NCBI RefSeq assembly: GCF_003610195.1
Contig: NZ_RAPO01000002.1
Span: 620,001 to 684,000, forward strand
DNA from: Halopiger aswanensis
Lineage (GTDB): Archaea; Halobacteriota; Halobacteria; Halobacteriales; Natrialbaceae
DNA: 64,000 nucleotides
Direction: 5' to 3'
Shown: one piece after another, positions 26,664 through 35,495 of the stretch
Layout: each line of letters starts with the position of its first letter
Numbering within the stretch: position 1 is the stretch's first letter
Translations under genes and position numbers: made by a program
The notes under the pieces: generated by a model
Database searches by the model: none
The model's input: only the letters and a program-made list of their open reading frames with translations
What the model was told of the DNA's origin: nothing

Positions 26664-27164
26664 TCAGTCGTCGACGGTGACCCCTTCGGTTTCGGCGCCG
26701 GGTTCGGGCCGTCCCGCCTCGGACCCGCTGTCGGTGCGGTCGGCGCTGACGATGTCTTCGTCGGCCTCAGCAGTTGTATCGGTTGCCGAGTCTGCTTTCG
26801 GAATCTCGATCCGAACGGTCCCGCTCTCGGTCAGCGTCGCCGTCCCCGCATCGGGGTTGACGAGCGCGTCAGAGGGTAACTCGGCCTCGCCCTCGAGTTC
26901 CATCCCGCGGCCGGGGAACCGCATCTCGTACCCCTCGCGGAACTCGCGGAACCGTTCGATGTGGATTCTGACGCTGCCACTCAGGTACCGGACCTGGACG
27001 TCGTCAGGTTCGGCCCCGGGTGCGTCGAAGACGACGAGGTAGGCGGTCTCGTTCTCGAGGACGTCGACCGGCAGCGAGCGGTGGCGCTGGACCTGTCCGT
27101 TGGCGCGCCCGACCTGCCGATAGAGCGCGTTACCGACCGATCGACCGAGGTCTTTGAGGGTCAC
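26664..27164 (-). CDS. Hsp20/alpha-crystallin-type small heat shock protein
   Basis: This 166-residue protein starts with GTG at 27164. The alpha-crystallin domain spans about residues 30-125 (SLPVDVLENETAYLVVFDAPGAEPDDVQVRYLSGSVRIHIER to GTVRIEIPKA), including the strand-forming EIPK ending where an IxI-like contact would lie. The C-terminal 40 residues are an acidic, Thr/Ser-rich disordered tail. It should bind unfolding proteins in the cytoplasm as an ATP-independent oligomeric chaperone. It is convergent with the oxidoreductase gene. Confidence 0.82.
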   Translation of the reverse strand: MTLKDLGRSVGNALYRQVGRANGQVQRHRSLPVDVLENETAYLVVFDAPGAEPDDVQVRYLSGSVRIHIERFREFREGYEMRFPGRGMELEGEAELPSDALVNPDAGTATLTESGTVRIEIPKADSATDTTAEADEDIVSADRTDSGSEAGRPEPGAETEGVTVDD

Positions 27165-27341
27165 TTCCCCTCACCCCCGGCGCGTGGGCTGCGCGCCGGC
27201 ATCGAAGCGGGAACGCGGCGGAAAACGTGGCAGTACGCGATAGGCATGTCCGGATATCACGGTATGTGAGCCACGTTCTTATTGGTTGTGATGCCAAAAA
27301 ATAAACGTCTGACGAACGGCTGACGCGATCGCGTTTTCTTT

Positions 27342-27500
27342 TCAGAGTTCGACGACCTCTAGACAGTCCGTGCCCCCGCAGACGGGACAGGAAAGCTCCG
27401 ACACGTCGAAATCGTCCGGCACGTCGTACGTGTAGTGATTCTCGAACAGGTCGAGAAAGCAATCGTCGTCGGTGCATACGATCTCTTCCGTCGGTGGCAT
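27342..27500 (-). CDS. Small zinc-binding protein (DUF7559-like)
   Basis: This 52-residue protein has two cysteine pairs: Cys9/Cys14 in VCTDDDCFLD, and Cys38/Cys41 in SCPVCGG followed by CLEVVEL. The opening MPPTEEIVCTDDDC with the central FENHYTYDVPDDF matches a haloarchaeal microprotein family I associate with DUF7559. A minus-strand TATA-like GATTAG about 27 bases before 27500 gives a leaderless start. Likely a zinc-stabilised protein of unknown partner. It lies divergent from the radical SAM gene. Confidence 0.72.
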   Translation of the reverse strand: MPPTEEIVCTDDDCFLDLFENHYTYDVPDDFDVSELSCPVCGGTDCLEVVEL

Positions 27501-27665
27501 GTTCGATACTCCGCGTGCCGAACTAATCAACATTCGGCTCGAGGCGAAGCCGTGTGGCTCCTCGCAGCAGGTGGCGTGGGCCGAACGGTCGAGCGGCCAG
27601 CGGCCGCACCCTCGCCCCGCGCCCGTGTAGTCACCGTTTTACTACTCGAGGGGCTAACGCTGCCT

Positions 27666-29402
27666 ATGACTGACCCCGAGACGCTGTCGGTAACGATCGT
27701 CGACGGCTACGTCGACGAACCCGCGCACTTCGGGGTGCCGCCGTACATCTCGACGTACCCGCGCTACGCGGCCGGGGCGCTCGTCGACGCGGGCGTCCCC
27801 CGCGAGCAGATTACGTACCACACGATCGACGGGCTGCGCGACGAACCGAACCGCTGGCGCGACGTCGACGAGGCCGATCTCATGATCTACCTGGGCGGGA
27901 TGACCGTCCCCGGGAAGTACGTCGGCGGCACGCCTGCCGAACCCGACGAGGTGCGCAAGCTCGCCTGGACGGCAAGCGGCACGAGCCTGATGGGCGGCCC
28001 CGTCAAGTTCGGCGTCGGCGACGAGAACGCCGGCGCCACCGAAACCGAACGGCAGGACTTGGACTTCGATTTCGTCGCCAAGGGCGACGTCGAGGCCGCC
28101 GTCCACGACCTCGTCGAAAACGGCCTCGAGGGCTTTAACAACCGGATGCGCGACGTCGACGAAGTTTCGCGGTGGGCCCAGGAGGGCGCCTTCATCGTCG
28201 AACAGCACCCGAACCATCCCGAGTATCTCATCGCCGAACTCGAGACCTCCCGCGGGTGCGCGTACCGGTGTTCGTTCTGTACGGAACCGCTGTACGGCAA
28301 CCCCTCGTTCCGGCCGCCGCCGACGGTCGTCGGCGAAGTCGACGCGCTCTCCGATTACGGCGTTCAGCACTTCCGGCTCGGCCGGCAGGCCGACATCCTC
28401 GCGTACGGCGGCGACGGCGAAGCGCCCAATCCGGACGCCCTCCGACAACTCTACAGCGGCATCCGCGAAGTCGCGCCCGACCTCGAGACGCTCCACCTCG
28501 ACAATATGAACCCCATCACCATCGTCGAGTGGCCCGAGAAGTCTCGGGAGGGGATCCGGATCATCGCCGAGCACAACACGCCCGGCGACACGGCCGCGTT
28601 CGGCCTCGAGTCCGCGGACCCGGTGGTCCAGGAGGAGAACAACTTGAACGTCAGCGCCGAGGAGTGTTTCCAGGCGGTCAAGATCGTCAACGAGGAAGCC
28701 GGCTGGCGTCCGGGCGAAGAGCCCGCAGACGCGCCCACCTTCGGCGACGACGCGCCGCGTCGACTCCCTAAACTGTTGCCCGGCATCAACCTCCTGCACG
28801 GCCTCAAGGGCGAGCGGGAGGCAACCTACGAGCACAACATGGAGTTCCTGCAGCGGGTCTACGACGAGGGCTACATGCTCCGCCGGGTCAACATCCGGCA
28901 GGTGATGGCCTTCGCCGGTACCGACATGAGCGATACCGGCGCCGAGATCGCCAAGGAACACAAGAAGCTGTTCAAGCAGTACAAGCGGGAGGTCCGCGAG
29001 GAGATCGACAACCCGATGCTCCGGCGCGTCGCGCCGCCCGGCACCGTGTTGCCGAACGTCCACCTCGAGTACCACGAGGACGGCCGGACCTTCGGCCGCC
29101 AGCTGGGGACGTATCCGCTGTTGGTCGGGATTCCGGGCGAGCGCGAGCTCGGGCGGACGATCGACGTAGCCGTCGTCGACCACGGCTATCGCTCGGTGAC
29201 CGGCGTCCCCTACCCGCTCGACCTCAACGATGCGTCGATGGACGAACTCACCGCGATCCCGGGCATCGGCGACCGGACCGCGGGCGACCTCGTTATTAAC
29301 CGGCCCTACGAGTCCGTCGCGGACGCGGACGTGGGGACCGACCTCGATCTCTCGCGGTTCGCGACGACGGTCCGCGGGCAGGGGCAGGAGCGCGCGAATT
29401 GA
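27666..29402 (+). CDS. Radical SAM protein with cobalamin-binding-like N-terminus and HhH tail
   Basis: This 578-residue protein carries the radical SAM [4Fe-4S] motif C198-AYR-C202-SF-C205. The region before it (LMIYLGGMTVPGKYVGGTP) resembles a B12-binding/Rossmann-like domain. The C-terminus holds a helix-hairpin-helix (MDELTAIPGIGDRTAGDLV, near residues 525-545). Related archaeal proteins are annotated as radical SAM proteins of uncertain reaction, with possible tRNA or cofactor modification. ATG 27666 follows several non-conserved-looking codons. The TRAM-domain gene 140 bases downstream suggests an RNA-related job. Confidence 0.82.
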   Translation: MTDPETLSVTIVDGYVDEPAHFGVPPYISTYPRYAAGALVDAGVPREQITYHTIDGLRDEPNRWRDVDEADLMIYLGGMTVPGKYVGGTPAEPDEVRKLAWTASGTSLMGGPVKFGVGDENAGATETERQDLDFDFVAKGDVEAAVHDLVENGLEGFNNRMRDVDEVSRWAQEGAFIVEQHPNHPEYLIAELETSRGCAYRCSFCTEPLYGNPSFRPPPTVVGEVDALSDYGVQHFRLGRQADILAYGGDGEAPNPDALRQLYSGIREVAPDLETLHLDNMNPITIVEWPEKSREGIRIIAEHNTPGDTAAFGLESADPVVQEENNLNVSAEECFQAVKIVNEEAGWRPGEEPADAPTFGDDAPRRLPKLLPGINLLHGLKGEREATYEHNMEFLQRVYDEGYMLRRVNIRQVMAFAGTDMSDTGAEIAKEHKKLFKQYKREVREEIDNPMLRRVAPPGTVLPNVHLEYHEDGRTFGRQLGTYPLLVGIPGERELGRTIDVAVVDHGYRSVTGVPYPLDLNDASMDELTAIPGIGDRTAGDLVINRPYESVADADVGTDLDLSRFATTVRGQGQERAN

Positions 29403-29543
29403 ACGATCCCGAACCCGTCCCCCGATTTGACCCGTTGGAATCGTTCGTTCGGGCGAGAACTGGCGCATTTCGTCGGCGATCATGACCATAGGTCGGTAGT
29501 TCTATTACGGAGGGGACGCAGAGACCGAAGTGAGGGTCTACCT

Positions 29544-29951
29544 GTGGAAATATCTGAAAAACTCCTGTGTCTGTTCAGTACGGACGTGTCAGCAGAGGAG
29601 GATCGGTACGTCATCGAGGTACCGCGTCAGGAAGTTGAAACCGGCGACATCGATCCGGGCGAGGTCTACCGCGTCGCACTCATCTCGCGCGATGAGGCGG
29701 GCGGGGCCGACACCGAGGCGTCGGCCCAGCCACAGAGTGCGCCGTCGGAACCGCAACCGCCAGTCGACGTCGGCGAAACGCGCTACGTCGAGATCGAAGA
29801 CATCGGCAAACAGGGCGACGGGATCGCCCGCGTCGAGCGCGGCTACGTCATCATCGTCCCGGGCGCCGATGTCGGCGAGCGCGTCAAGATCGAAGTCACC
29901 GAGGTCAAATCGAACTTCGCCGTCGGCGAGATCATCGAGGAGACCTTCTAG
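29544..29951 (+). CDS. TRAM-domain RNA-binding protein
   Basis: This 135-residue protein starts with GTG 29544 (VEISEKLLCLFS). The N-terminal half is a short helical/strand region ending in a Ser/Pro/Gln linker. The C-terminal 60 residues form a TRAM/OB domain (RYVEIEDIGKQGDGIARVERGYVIIVPGADVGERVKIEVTEV). TRAM proteins bind RNA; in methanogens a stand-alone TRAM protein acts as an RNA chaperone at low temperature. It follows the radical SAM gene in the same direction, perhaps functionally linked. Confidence 0.85.
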   Translation: MEISEKLLCLFSTDVSAEEDRYVIEVPRQEVETGDIDPGEVYRVALISRDEAGGADTEASAQPQSAPSEPQPPVDVGETRYVEIEDIGKQGDGIARVERGYVIIVPGADVGERVKIEVTEVKSNFAVGEIIEETF

Positions 29952-30297
29952 AGCCGACCTTTTTACTCGGGTCCGCGAGCGGTCTGCGAGCGCGCTCGAA
30001 CCCGAGCAAAAACGCCCTCAGAATCGAAGATTTCTGATGGGCCCGCGAGACCGGCGTTCTCGCGGACTTTGATGAAAAAGATCGAGCGCGCCTGCAGCGT
30101 GCCGTTTGCTCGCTTGCTCTCTTTCCGTCCGTCGTTCGGACGATGCCACCGATCCGGAACTCGTCTCCGGTTCGCCGTCGACGCAGGCATTGCCGATCAT
30201 GTCCACGCTGGTCTCAGGCCACCTCCTCGAGACTCCCCGAAAACGGGTCAATCGAACGACAAGCAGAAGCGGATGCACGCCCTACGTTGAAGGTGTT
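29952..30297. other. Structured 346-base intergenic region
   Basis: There is no convincing gene here. Directly after the TRAM stop lies a T5 run (29960-29964), a plausible archaeal terminator. Next is an inverted repeat CTCGGGT (29966-29972)/ACCCGAG (30000-30006) around a GC-rich interior. A short repeat CAGAA/TTCTG (30019-30036) and a perfect 8-base hairpin CCGCGAGA/TCTCGCGG with a 7-base loop (30043-30065) follow. The ORF at 30069-30290 is basic and Arg/His rich, unlike haloarchaeal proteins, so I do not call it. Confidence 0.5.
29960..29964 (+). terminator. Oligo-T terminator after the TRAM gene
   Basis: Five consecutive T residues start nine bases past the TRAM stop codon. Archaeal RNA polymerase commonly terminates at such U-tracts without a hairpin. 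The hairpin-forming repeat that follows at 29966-30006 is not required for this call. Confidence 0.4.
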
Positions 30298-30699
30298 ATG
30301 AGCGAGACCGACCGCGACGGCACGCTAGTACTGGCAGAACGAACGGCGGGACTCACAGCGGGAATCAGTGCCTTTGTCATGATCTCGGTGGCCGTGTTTA
30401 CCATCACCGGCTGGATTGGGATCCACAACTTCCTGATCGGGGCGACGATGAGCGCGCTCGCGTCGATCCACGCGCTTCGAATTAGCGAGGACAAACCGAT
30501 CATCGTCCTCGCCGGTCTGTTGGCGTTGCTCGGCATCTGGACCGCCGCAGCGCCGTTCGTCCTCGGCGTCAGCCGCCCACTCGTGTTGCAGGTAAACGGC
30601 GTGACCGGCGTCCTCATCGCGATCCTGTCTCTCGTCAGCGCGTACGGGATCTTGCAGACGTCGCGTGCCGGACGGACGACGACGTCAGCGGGCGCATAA
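30298..30699 (+). CDS. SPW-repeat integral membrane protein
   Basis: This 133-residue protein has four hydrophobic segments. The stretch LLALLGIWTAAAPFVLGVS near residues 75-93 is the characteristic SPW-type repeat (GxWxxxxPFxLG). The ATG at 30298 begins a short charged cytoplasmic N-terminus (MSETDRDGTLV). Function of SPW proteins is not known. It stands alone, with the structured intergenic region upstream and a convergent gene downstream. Confidence 0.75.
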   Translation: MSETDRDGTLVLAERTAGLTAGISAFVMISVAVFTITGWIGIHNFLIGATMSALASIHALRISEDKPIIVLAGLLALLGIWTAAAPFVLGVSRPLVLQVNGVTGVLIAILSLVSAYGILQTSRAGRTTTSAGA

Positions 30700-30798
30700 C
30701 TGATTCCCGTCGACTGTCCGTTTTTCCGCCGTGACGACCCCGTTCCGATAGCCGTCGAACTCGAGTTCGGCCGCCGAGCGCGAGCGAGACGGAACGCG

Positions 30799-31632
30799 TT
30801 AGCGACGGTCCCCCTCCGAACCCGTCTCCGTGTCGGCCTCCAGCGGTGTGCCGTCGATCCGTTTCGCACCCTCCGAGTCGTGGACGACGACCTCGCCCGC
30901 ATCCGGGTTCGCGGGCGCGTAATTGTCCCGAACGGCGATCGCCTCCTCGAGTTCTCGGACGGCCCGCTCCTTTAGCGCGCGAGCGAGGTCCTCGGCATCC
31001 TCGCGGGCGATGTCGCGGCCGAGGCCCTCACACTCGTGGGCGTGGACGACGCCCGCCTCGCCGGCCCCCTCATCGCCGGTGTCGTCGGCGCCGCCGACGC
31101 TACCGGCGCTCCCTTGTGCCCCCAACGCGACGCTGTCGACGGTCTCGCCCATCGGCTGGCTCGTCCCGGCGAACCCGACGCTAAAGGGGTAGGTGCGACA
31201 GATCAACGGCCGATCCTCGTGAGCGACGCAGGCACCCGTGCCGTCGTCGTCCTCGGCGTAGAAGACGCAGTCCCCGCAGCCGTCGGTCTGCAGCGCCCAC
31301 TCGAAGGTCTCGCCCTCGAGGCCGTCGTCACCGTCTGCGAGTCCGTACGGCATCGGCCGCGCAACGTCGCGCCACTCTCGTTCCGCCGCCGGCGGGACCA
31401 GATCGGTTTTGCCGAGCGTCACCGCGCCGTCAGTCACGTCGGTGTCGACGGCTGCGTCCTCGAGCCGTCGCGCTTCGTCCGGGAAGACCGTCGCCGTGTG
31501 GTCCTCGTCGCCGTGGCCCGTACAGCAGGCGCCACAGCGGGTACACTCGAAGCCGATCGACTCGATCGCGTCCGCGAGGTCGTCGACCGACAGCTCCCGC
31601 GCCCCGTCGAGTTCGGCCTCGAGCGATTGCAC
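30799..31632 (-). CDS. YkgJ-family cysteine cluster protein
   Basis: This 277-residue protein carries the YkgJ/CxxxCxxCC-type metal-binding pattern, here CTRCGACCTGHGDEDHTATVFPDEARRL (residues about 34-61). A second set is GDCVFYAEDDDGTGACVAHEDRPLICRTYPFSVGF. These bind zinc or an Fe-S cluster. The middle of the protein has a Gly/Ala-rich, acidic low-complexity loop before VHAHECEGLGRDI. The role is unresolved in the family. The start of this gene and the stop of the MBL hydrolase gene upstream are 30 bases apart, so they may be one transcript. Confidence 0.82.
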   Translation of the reverse strand: MQSLEAELDGARELSVDDLADAIESIGFECTRCGACCTGHGDEDHTATVFPDEARRLEDAAVDTDVTDGAVTLGKTDLVPPAAEREWRDVARPMPYGLADGDDGLEGETFEWALQTDGCGDCVFYAEDDDGTGACVAHEDRPLICRTYPFSVGFAGTSQPMGETVDSVALGAQGSAGSVGGADDTGDEGAGEAGVVHAHECEGLGRDIAREDAEDLARALKERAVRELEEAIAVRDNYAPANPDAGEVVVHDSEGAKRIDGTPLEADTETGSEGDRR

Positions 31633-31662
31633 GGGTCGATCGAGGTCCCGCCGGAAGAAAAG

Positions 31663-32520
31663 TCAGTCGCTGTCCGCTCGGTTCCGATCCAGCACCGCGT
31701 CCGGGGTCAGACGAGCACGCTCACCGTCCCACTCGAGGCGGTCTTCGACGTCGAGTTTCTCGAGGTGCGCGACGACCGTTGCCTTCGCGAGGTCGCGAAC
31801 ACCGGTCAGATTCTTGTCGTAGGCCTCATCGAGGATCGCCTCGAGCGTCGTCGCACCGCCCGCGATCGCCTCGAGGATCCGCCGCTCTCGCCTGCGCCGG
31901 TGGGCGAGCAGCCGCTCGCACGCGTCCCGCGGCGCGTCGATCGGCGGCCCGTGGCCCGGATACAGTCGGGGTGGATCGATCGCGCGCAGTCGACGAAGGG
32001 TCGTCAGATACGCGCGCATGTCGCCCTCCGGCGCGGTCACAGCCACGCTGCCGTCGCGGACGGCGCAGTCGCCACAACAGATCGGTCCATTGCGCCCGGC
32101 CTCGAAGGCGATGTGATCGGACGTGTGCCCGGGCGCGTCGAGGATGCGAATACGCTCGTCGAGGCTTCCCGTTCCCTTGGTTCCGGTACCCTCGAGTTCG
32201 ATGATCGTCCCTGGCCGCAACTCTCGATCGGGGTCGACGCCGGTCGCCGCTCGGAAGCCGGCCGCGCGGCCCGTCCTGGCCCAGACGGTCGCGTCCGTCT
32301 CAGCGGCGTACGCCGCGAGGGCCCCGACGTGATCCGGATGCGGATGTGTGACGACGATGTGCTCGATCTTCGCGTCGGCGACCAGTCGGTCGAGCGCGGC
32401 CGATCGGCCGGCGGGGTCGACGAGCACCGCCGGATCGCGACCGAGGACGTACGCATTCGTCTCGCCCCCCGGCGCGCTCGTTCCGGACGGCGGCGAGACG
32501 GAACAGCGACGGATCTCCAT
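31663..32520 (-). CDS. Metallo-beta-lactamase-fold hydrolase
   Basis: This 285-residue protein has the metal motif THPHPDHVG (residues about 58-66), with further ligands in DAPGHTSDHIAF and YPGHGPPI. The C-terminal 80 residues form a winged-helix-like extension (ILEAIAGGATTLEAILDEAY, then VVAHLEKLDVEDRLEWDGERARL), the layout of LACTB2-type hydrolases. Members act on RNA ends, hydroxyacylglutathione or related thioesters. It precedes the YkgJ-type gene in the same direction. Confidence 0.87.
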   Translation of the reverse strand: MEIRRCSVSPPSGTSAPGGETNAYVLGRDPAVLVDPAGRSAALDRLVADAKIEHIVVTHPHPDHVGALAAYAAETDATVWARTGRAAGFRAATGVDPDRELRPGTIIELEGTGTKGTGSLDERIRILDAPGHTSDHIAFEAGRNGPICCGDCAVRDGSVAVTAPEGDMRAYLTTLRRLRAIDPPRLYPGHGPPIDAPRDACERLLAHRRRRERRILEAIAGGATTLEAILDEAYDKNLTGVRDLAKATVVAHLEKLDVEDRLEWDGERARLTPDAVLDRNRADSD

Positions 32521-32651
32521 GCGTCGCAGTTACGGCGGGCAGAAAATGAAACCCCGTCTCGAGATCGAAATTGACCCCGGCCCCGACCCCCGTGTCACCC
32601 CTCGAGACACGAGCAGTCGCGCTCGCGTTCTTGGGCGCGAGCAACCCGGCG

Positions 32652-32933
32652 TTAGTGTTTCAGGTAGTACACTTGCTTGCGGGCGTCGCGGAAACTGTAG
32701 CGAGACCCGACGAGGTCGACGTCCTCGAGTCGATTCAGCGCGTAGCGGACGGTACGGTCGGGAAGTAGCGATTCTTCGGCGAGTTGCCCCTGTGAGAGCG
32801 GTGAATCGGTCTCCAGCACCTTCGCGACCAACTTCGCGCTCGGTGGCAGATCGCGAAGGCGGTCGCGGTATTCCTCCTCCGACAGCGTCTCCTCGGCAGC
32901 GACGTCGCGGTCCTCTGCGGTACTCATGCTCAT
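32652..32933 (-). CDS. MarR-like winged-helix regulator
   Basis: This 93-residue protein is a single winged helix (PPSAKLVAKVLETDSPLSQGQLAEESLLPDRTVRYALNRLEDVDLVGSRYSFRDARKQVYYLKH). The recognition helix is PDRTVRYALNRLEDV and the wing is RYSFRDARKQVYYL. The N-terminal 25 residues are acidic and probably disordered. Either ATG 32933 or 32927 could be used. It is divergent from the methyltransferase gene, with a palindrome-rich 224-base intergenic region between them. Confidence 0.82.
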   Translation of the reverse strand: MSMSTAEDRDVAAEETLSEEEYRDRLRDLPPSAKLVAKVLETDSPLSQGQLAEESLLPDRTVRYALNRLEDVDLVGSRYSFRDARKQVYYLKH

Positions 32934-33157
32934 ACCACACTCGGCGGCCCGATAGGTGGTAAAGCTTCCCTATATGTGGATACGAATACTGTAGTTTGTA
33001 TAAGGGATATTAATGTGGTCAATGGGCATTATCATCGGCCCGCACGTATTGCGATTGTGTCGTGCTACCGAGGTTCCGATCGACGGATCAGATGCAGGAC
33101 CTGTCTCGATAAAGTCCAGTATCGTTTTATCCTCCGGCTACTGTAGTTGCGCCCAGT
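32934..33157. promoter_or_regulatory. Divergent promoter region between the MarR-like and methyltransferase genes
   Basis: A near-inverted repeat TCCCTATA (32967-32974)/TATAAGGGA (32999-33007) flanks an AT-rich stretch. A second repeat GATAAA (33108-33113)/TTTATC (33126-33131) lies about 27 bases before the methyltransferase GTG at 33158. Its right half overlaps the TATA-like TTTTATC. Both sit where a local regulator would act. The divergent MarR-like protein is the obvious candidate; binding is inferred only. Confidence 0.45.
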
Positions 33158-33865
33158 GTGAAAGGACAGGAGTGGTACCAGGCCGACGACGTCGCCGAGG
33201 AGTACGACGATAAGCGCTTCTCCAAGGGCGGACAGCTGATCGACCGCCGGGAGAAGCAGGCGGTCCTCGAGGCGATCATGCCCGTCGAGGATCGATCGAT
33301 CCTCGAAATCGCCTGTGGTACCGGGCGATTCACGGTGATGCTGGCCGAGCAGGGCGCCGACGTCGTCGGACTCGACATTTCAGCGGCGATGTTACAGCAG
33401 GGGCGGACGAAGGCCCAGAACGCGGACCCGGCGGGAACCCTCGAGTTCCTGCGCGGTGACGCCGGACGGCTGCCGTTCCCCGACGATCACTTCGATACGG
33501 TCATCGCGATGCGGTTTTTCCACCTCGCGGACGACCCCGAGGCGTTCCTCCGGGAGATGCGACGCGTCTCGCGCGAGCAGATCGTCTTCGACACGTTCAA
33601 CCGATTTAGCGCGCGCAGCGTCTACAACTGGGCGCTGCCGATGGGGTCGCGCCTCTACTCGAAGAGCGAGGTCAGCGAGTTGCTCGCGAAGACGAACCTA
33701 ACGCTGGTCGACGTCGAAGACGACTTTCTCGCTCCCTACGGGCTCTACCGGTCGATTCCGAACGCGCTCGCGTCGCCGATCCGAGCGATCGACAAGGCGG
33801 TCGGCGGCCACCCGGTGACGGATCACTTCGCGTCGGTCTCGTACTGGAATACGGAACTTCGCTGA
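33158..33865 (+). CDS. SAM-dependent methyltransferase (UbiE/class I)
   Basis: This 235-residue class I methyltransferase has the SAM motif ILEIACGTGRFTVMLAEQGADVVGLDIS (residues about 48-75), then LEFLRGDAGRLPFPDDHFDTVIAMRFFHLADDPEAFLREM, the post-motif region of UbiE/small-molecule methyltransferases. The start is GTG 33158 (VKGQEWYQ). The ending SYWNTELR has no membrane segment. Substrate is not identifiable. It stands opposite a MarR-like regulator that may control it. Confidence 0.85.
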   Translation: MKGQEWYQADDVAEEYDDKRFSKGGQLIDRREKQAVLEAIMPVEDRSILEIACGTGRFTVMLAEQGADVVGLDISAAMLQQGRTKAQNADPAGTLEFLRGDAGRLPFPDDHFDTVIAMRFFHLADDPEAFLREMRRVSREQIVFDTFNRFSARSVYNWALPMGSRLYSKSEVSELLAKTNLTLVDVEDDFLAPYGLYRSIPNALASPIRAIDKAVGGHPVTDHFASVSYWNTELR

Positions 33866-34064
33866 GATCTGGGCGATCGGGTCGTCGCATTCGCGCTCCG
33901 ACCCTCGAAGCGACGGTTCCTCGCGTCGGTCCGCGTTACGCCTCACGGGACGAACGCTCTGAGACCGCCGTTTGTCGGCGCGACGGCGGCGGTGATGAGA
34001 CGCCGTGTCGGGGTCACCGTCGAACCCATCCTATTTTTACGCTCGAGCGGTTCTACTGTGATAT

Positions 34065-35009
34065 ATGCAGCTCTCGGTAGTCGTCTCGACGCTGAACGAC
34101 CGAGAGCAGTTACTCTCGTGTCTCGACGCGCTCCGCGAGCGAACGCCGCCTGCGACGGAGGTGATCGTCGTCAACGGCCCCTCTTCGGACGGCACCACCG
34201 GCGTCGTCCGCGAGCGCTCGGACATCGACGTCCTCGTCGAAATCTCCGAACGGAACCAGAACGTCTCCCGGAACGCGGGCCTCGAGGCCGCGACCGGCGA
34301 CGCCGTCGCGTTTCTCGACGGCGAGTACACGATCGAACAGGGGTGGCACGGCGCCATCGAACGGCACCTCGGGGACGCCGACGGCGACGAGAATACTAGC
34401 GCCGACGTCGTCACGGGACCCGTCACCGGCGAAGAGCGGTTCGACGACGTCGACGATCCGCGAGACTCGCGAACGGTCGCCGGCCGCGACGTGACCCTCT
34501 TCGACGGGGACAACGTCGCCTTCGACCGCACCGTCCTCGAGGCGTTAGACGGGTTCGACGAGTACTTGGAGACCGGCGGCGCGTGGGACTGTGCCCACCG
34601 CGTCGCGGCGCTGGGATTCGAGGTCGACTGGGCGATGGAGATGGCCGTCCGTCGGGACGTCGGCACCGACGGGGGGACCGCGGAACGCGACTGGGGAGCG
34701 GCCTACCGGTCGCTGGCCTACCGGCTCGCGAAGAACTACGGGCTGCGGCCGACGGTGCTCGCACGCACGCTCGGCAGTGCGCTCCGGGACGGCGTCGCGA
34801 GCGTTCGAGGCATCCTCTCGGGCGACGCGACGCCGACGGGCTGGCTCTCGAACGGGATCGACGTGGTCACGAACGTCGGCGGCGGGCTCCGGGATGGCGT
34901 TCGCGCCCGGTACACCGACCGGTCGACGCGGCGGAATCCGAACGGCGTCTCGGTTCGACACGATCGGGCTGTCCGGGTGTACGATCGGCGCGAGCACGAG
35001 TCGTCGTAG
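34065..35009 (+). CDS. Family 2 glycosyltransferase
   Basis: This 314-residue GT-A enzyme has the opening MQLSVVVSTLNDREQLLSCLDALRERTPPATEVIVVNGPSSDGT, with the sugar-nucleotide motif at AVAFLDGEYTIEQGW and the later FDGDNVAFDRTVL and GAWDCAHRVAALGFEVDW. There is no transmembrane segment, so it is probably a soluble or peripheral enzyme. It may add a sugar to a lipid or glycan precursor. A TATA-like CTATTTTTACG about 32 bases before ATG 34065 gives a near-leaderless start. No glycosylation locus lies next to it. Confidence 0.85.
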   Translation: MQLSVVVSTLNDREQLLSCLDALRERTPPATEVIVVNGPSSDGTTGVVRERSDIDVLVEISERNQNVSRNAGLEAATGDAVAFLDGEYTIEQGWHGAIERHLGDADGDENTSADVVTGPVTGEERFDDVDDPRDSRTVAGRDVTLFDGDNVAFDRTVLEALDGFDEYLETGGAWDCAHRVAALGFEVDWAMEMAVRRDVGTDGGTAERDWGAAYRSLAYRLAKNYGLRPTVLARTLGSALRDGVASVRGILSGDATPTGWLSNGIDVVTNVGGGLRDGVRARYTDRSTRRNPNGVSVRHDRAVRVYDRREHESS

Positions 35010-35093
35010 CTCGACGGACCGTTCTTCCCCTTTCTCCGCGTCTGAACTACGCTCGAGTCGTGACTACACCTGTAATTGCAACTGCAACGGCGG

Positions 35094-35447
35094 CTATTCG
35101 ACCGTCCACGCAGCGTAAATATACAGCCCGACGCCGGCGAACACGACCAGCGACGAGAGGTTATCGAGCGCCGCCGACCGCGAAAACAGGTAGGCGAACT
35201 GGAGTACGCCACCGGCGACGAGACAGACCGCAGCGCCGAGCACCGTCGACGATCGTCGTCCCCATCGGCGGTAGAGGACCGTTCCGAGGCCGACGGCGAT
35301 CGCGCCGAAGACGAACTCCGCGGCGTACGTTGCGAGCGGTTCGCTCGCGATCGTCCCGTAGACCAGCAGCGCGAAGTAGAGTGCAACCGCCAGAAAGACC
35401 GCGCGACTGATCGTCGCCGAACCGTCGCTGAGATCGGTTCCGTCCAT
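35094..35447 (-). CDS. Hypothetical four-TM membrane protein
   Basis: This 117-residue protein has four hydrophobic segments (near residues 15-33, 41-57, 67-84 and 93-113) and a short acidic N-terminus. No family motif is recognised. The stop is at 35094 and the start at 35447; a 48-base gap separates it from the CPBP protease on the same strand, so it may be the last gene of a lonB-CPBP transcript. Confidence 0.65.
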   Translation of the reverse strand: MDGTDLSDGSATISRAVFLAVALYFALLVYGTIASEPLATYAAEFVFGAIAVGLGTVLYRRWGRRSSTVLGAAVCLVAGGVLQFAYLFSRSAALDNLSSLVVFAGVGLYIYAAWTVE

Positions 35448-35495
35448 TCCTGCTCGAAAGCGTCGGCCCCGACCCCCTTAGCCCTTGACGTTCGC

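Noticed and set aside
27654-29489. 611-residue minus-strand open frame
   Set aside because: It is a mirror of the radical SAM gene, which has clear cysteine motifs on the plus strand.
30069-30290. 73-residue ORF in the structured spacer
   Set aside because: Its basic, His/Arg-rich composition is unlike haloarchaeal proteins and no homology or ribosome signal is visible.
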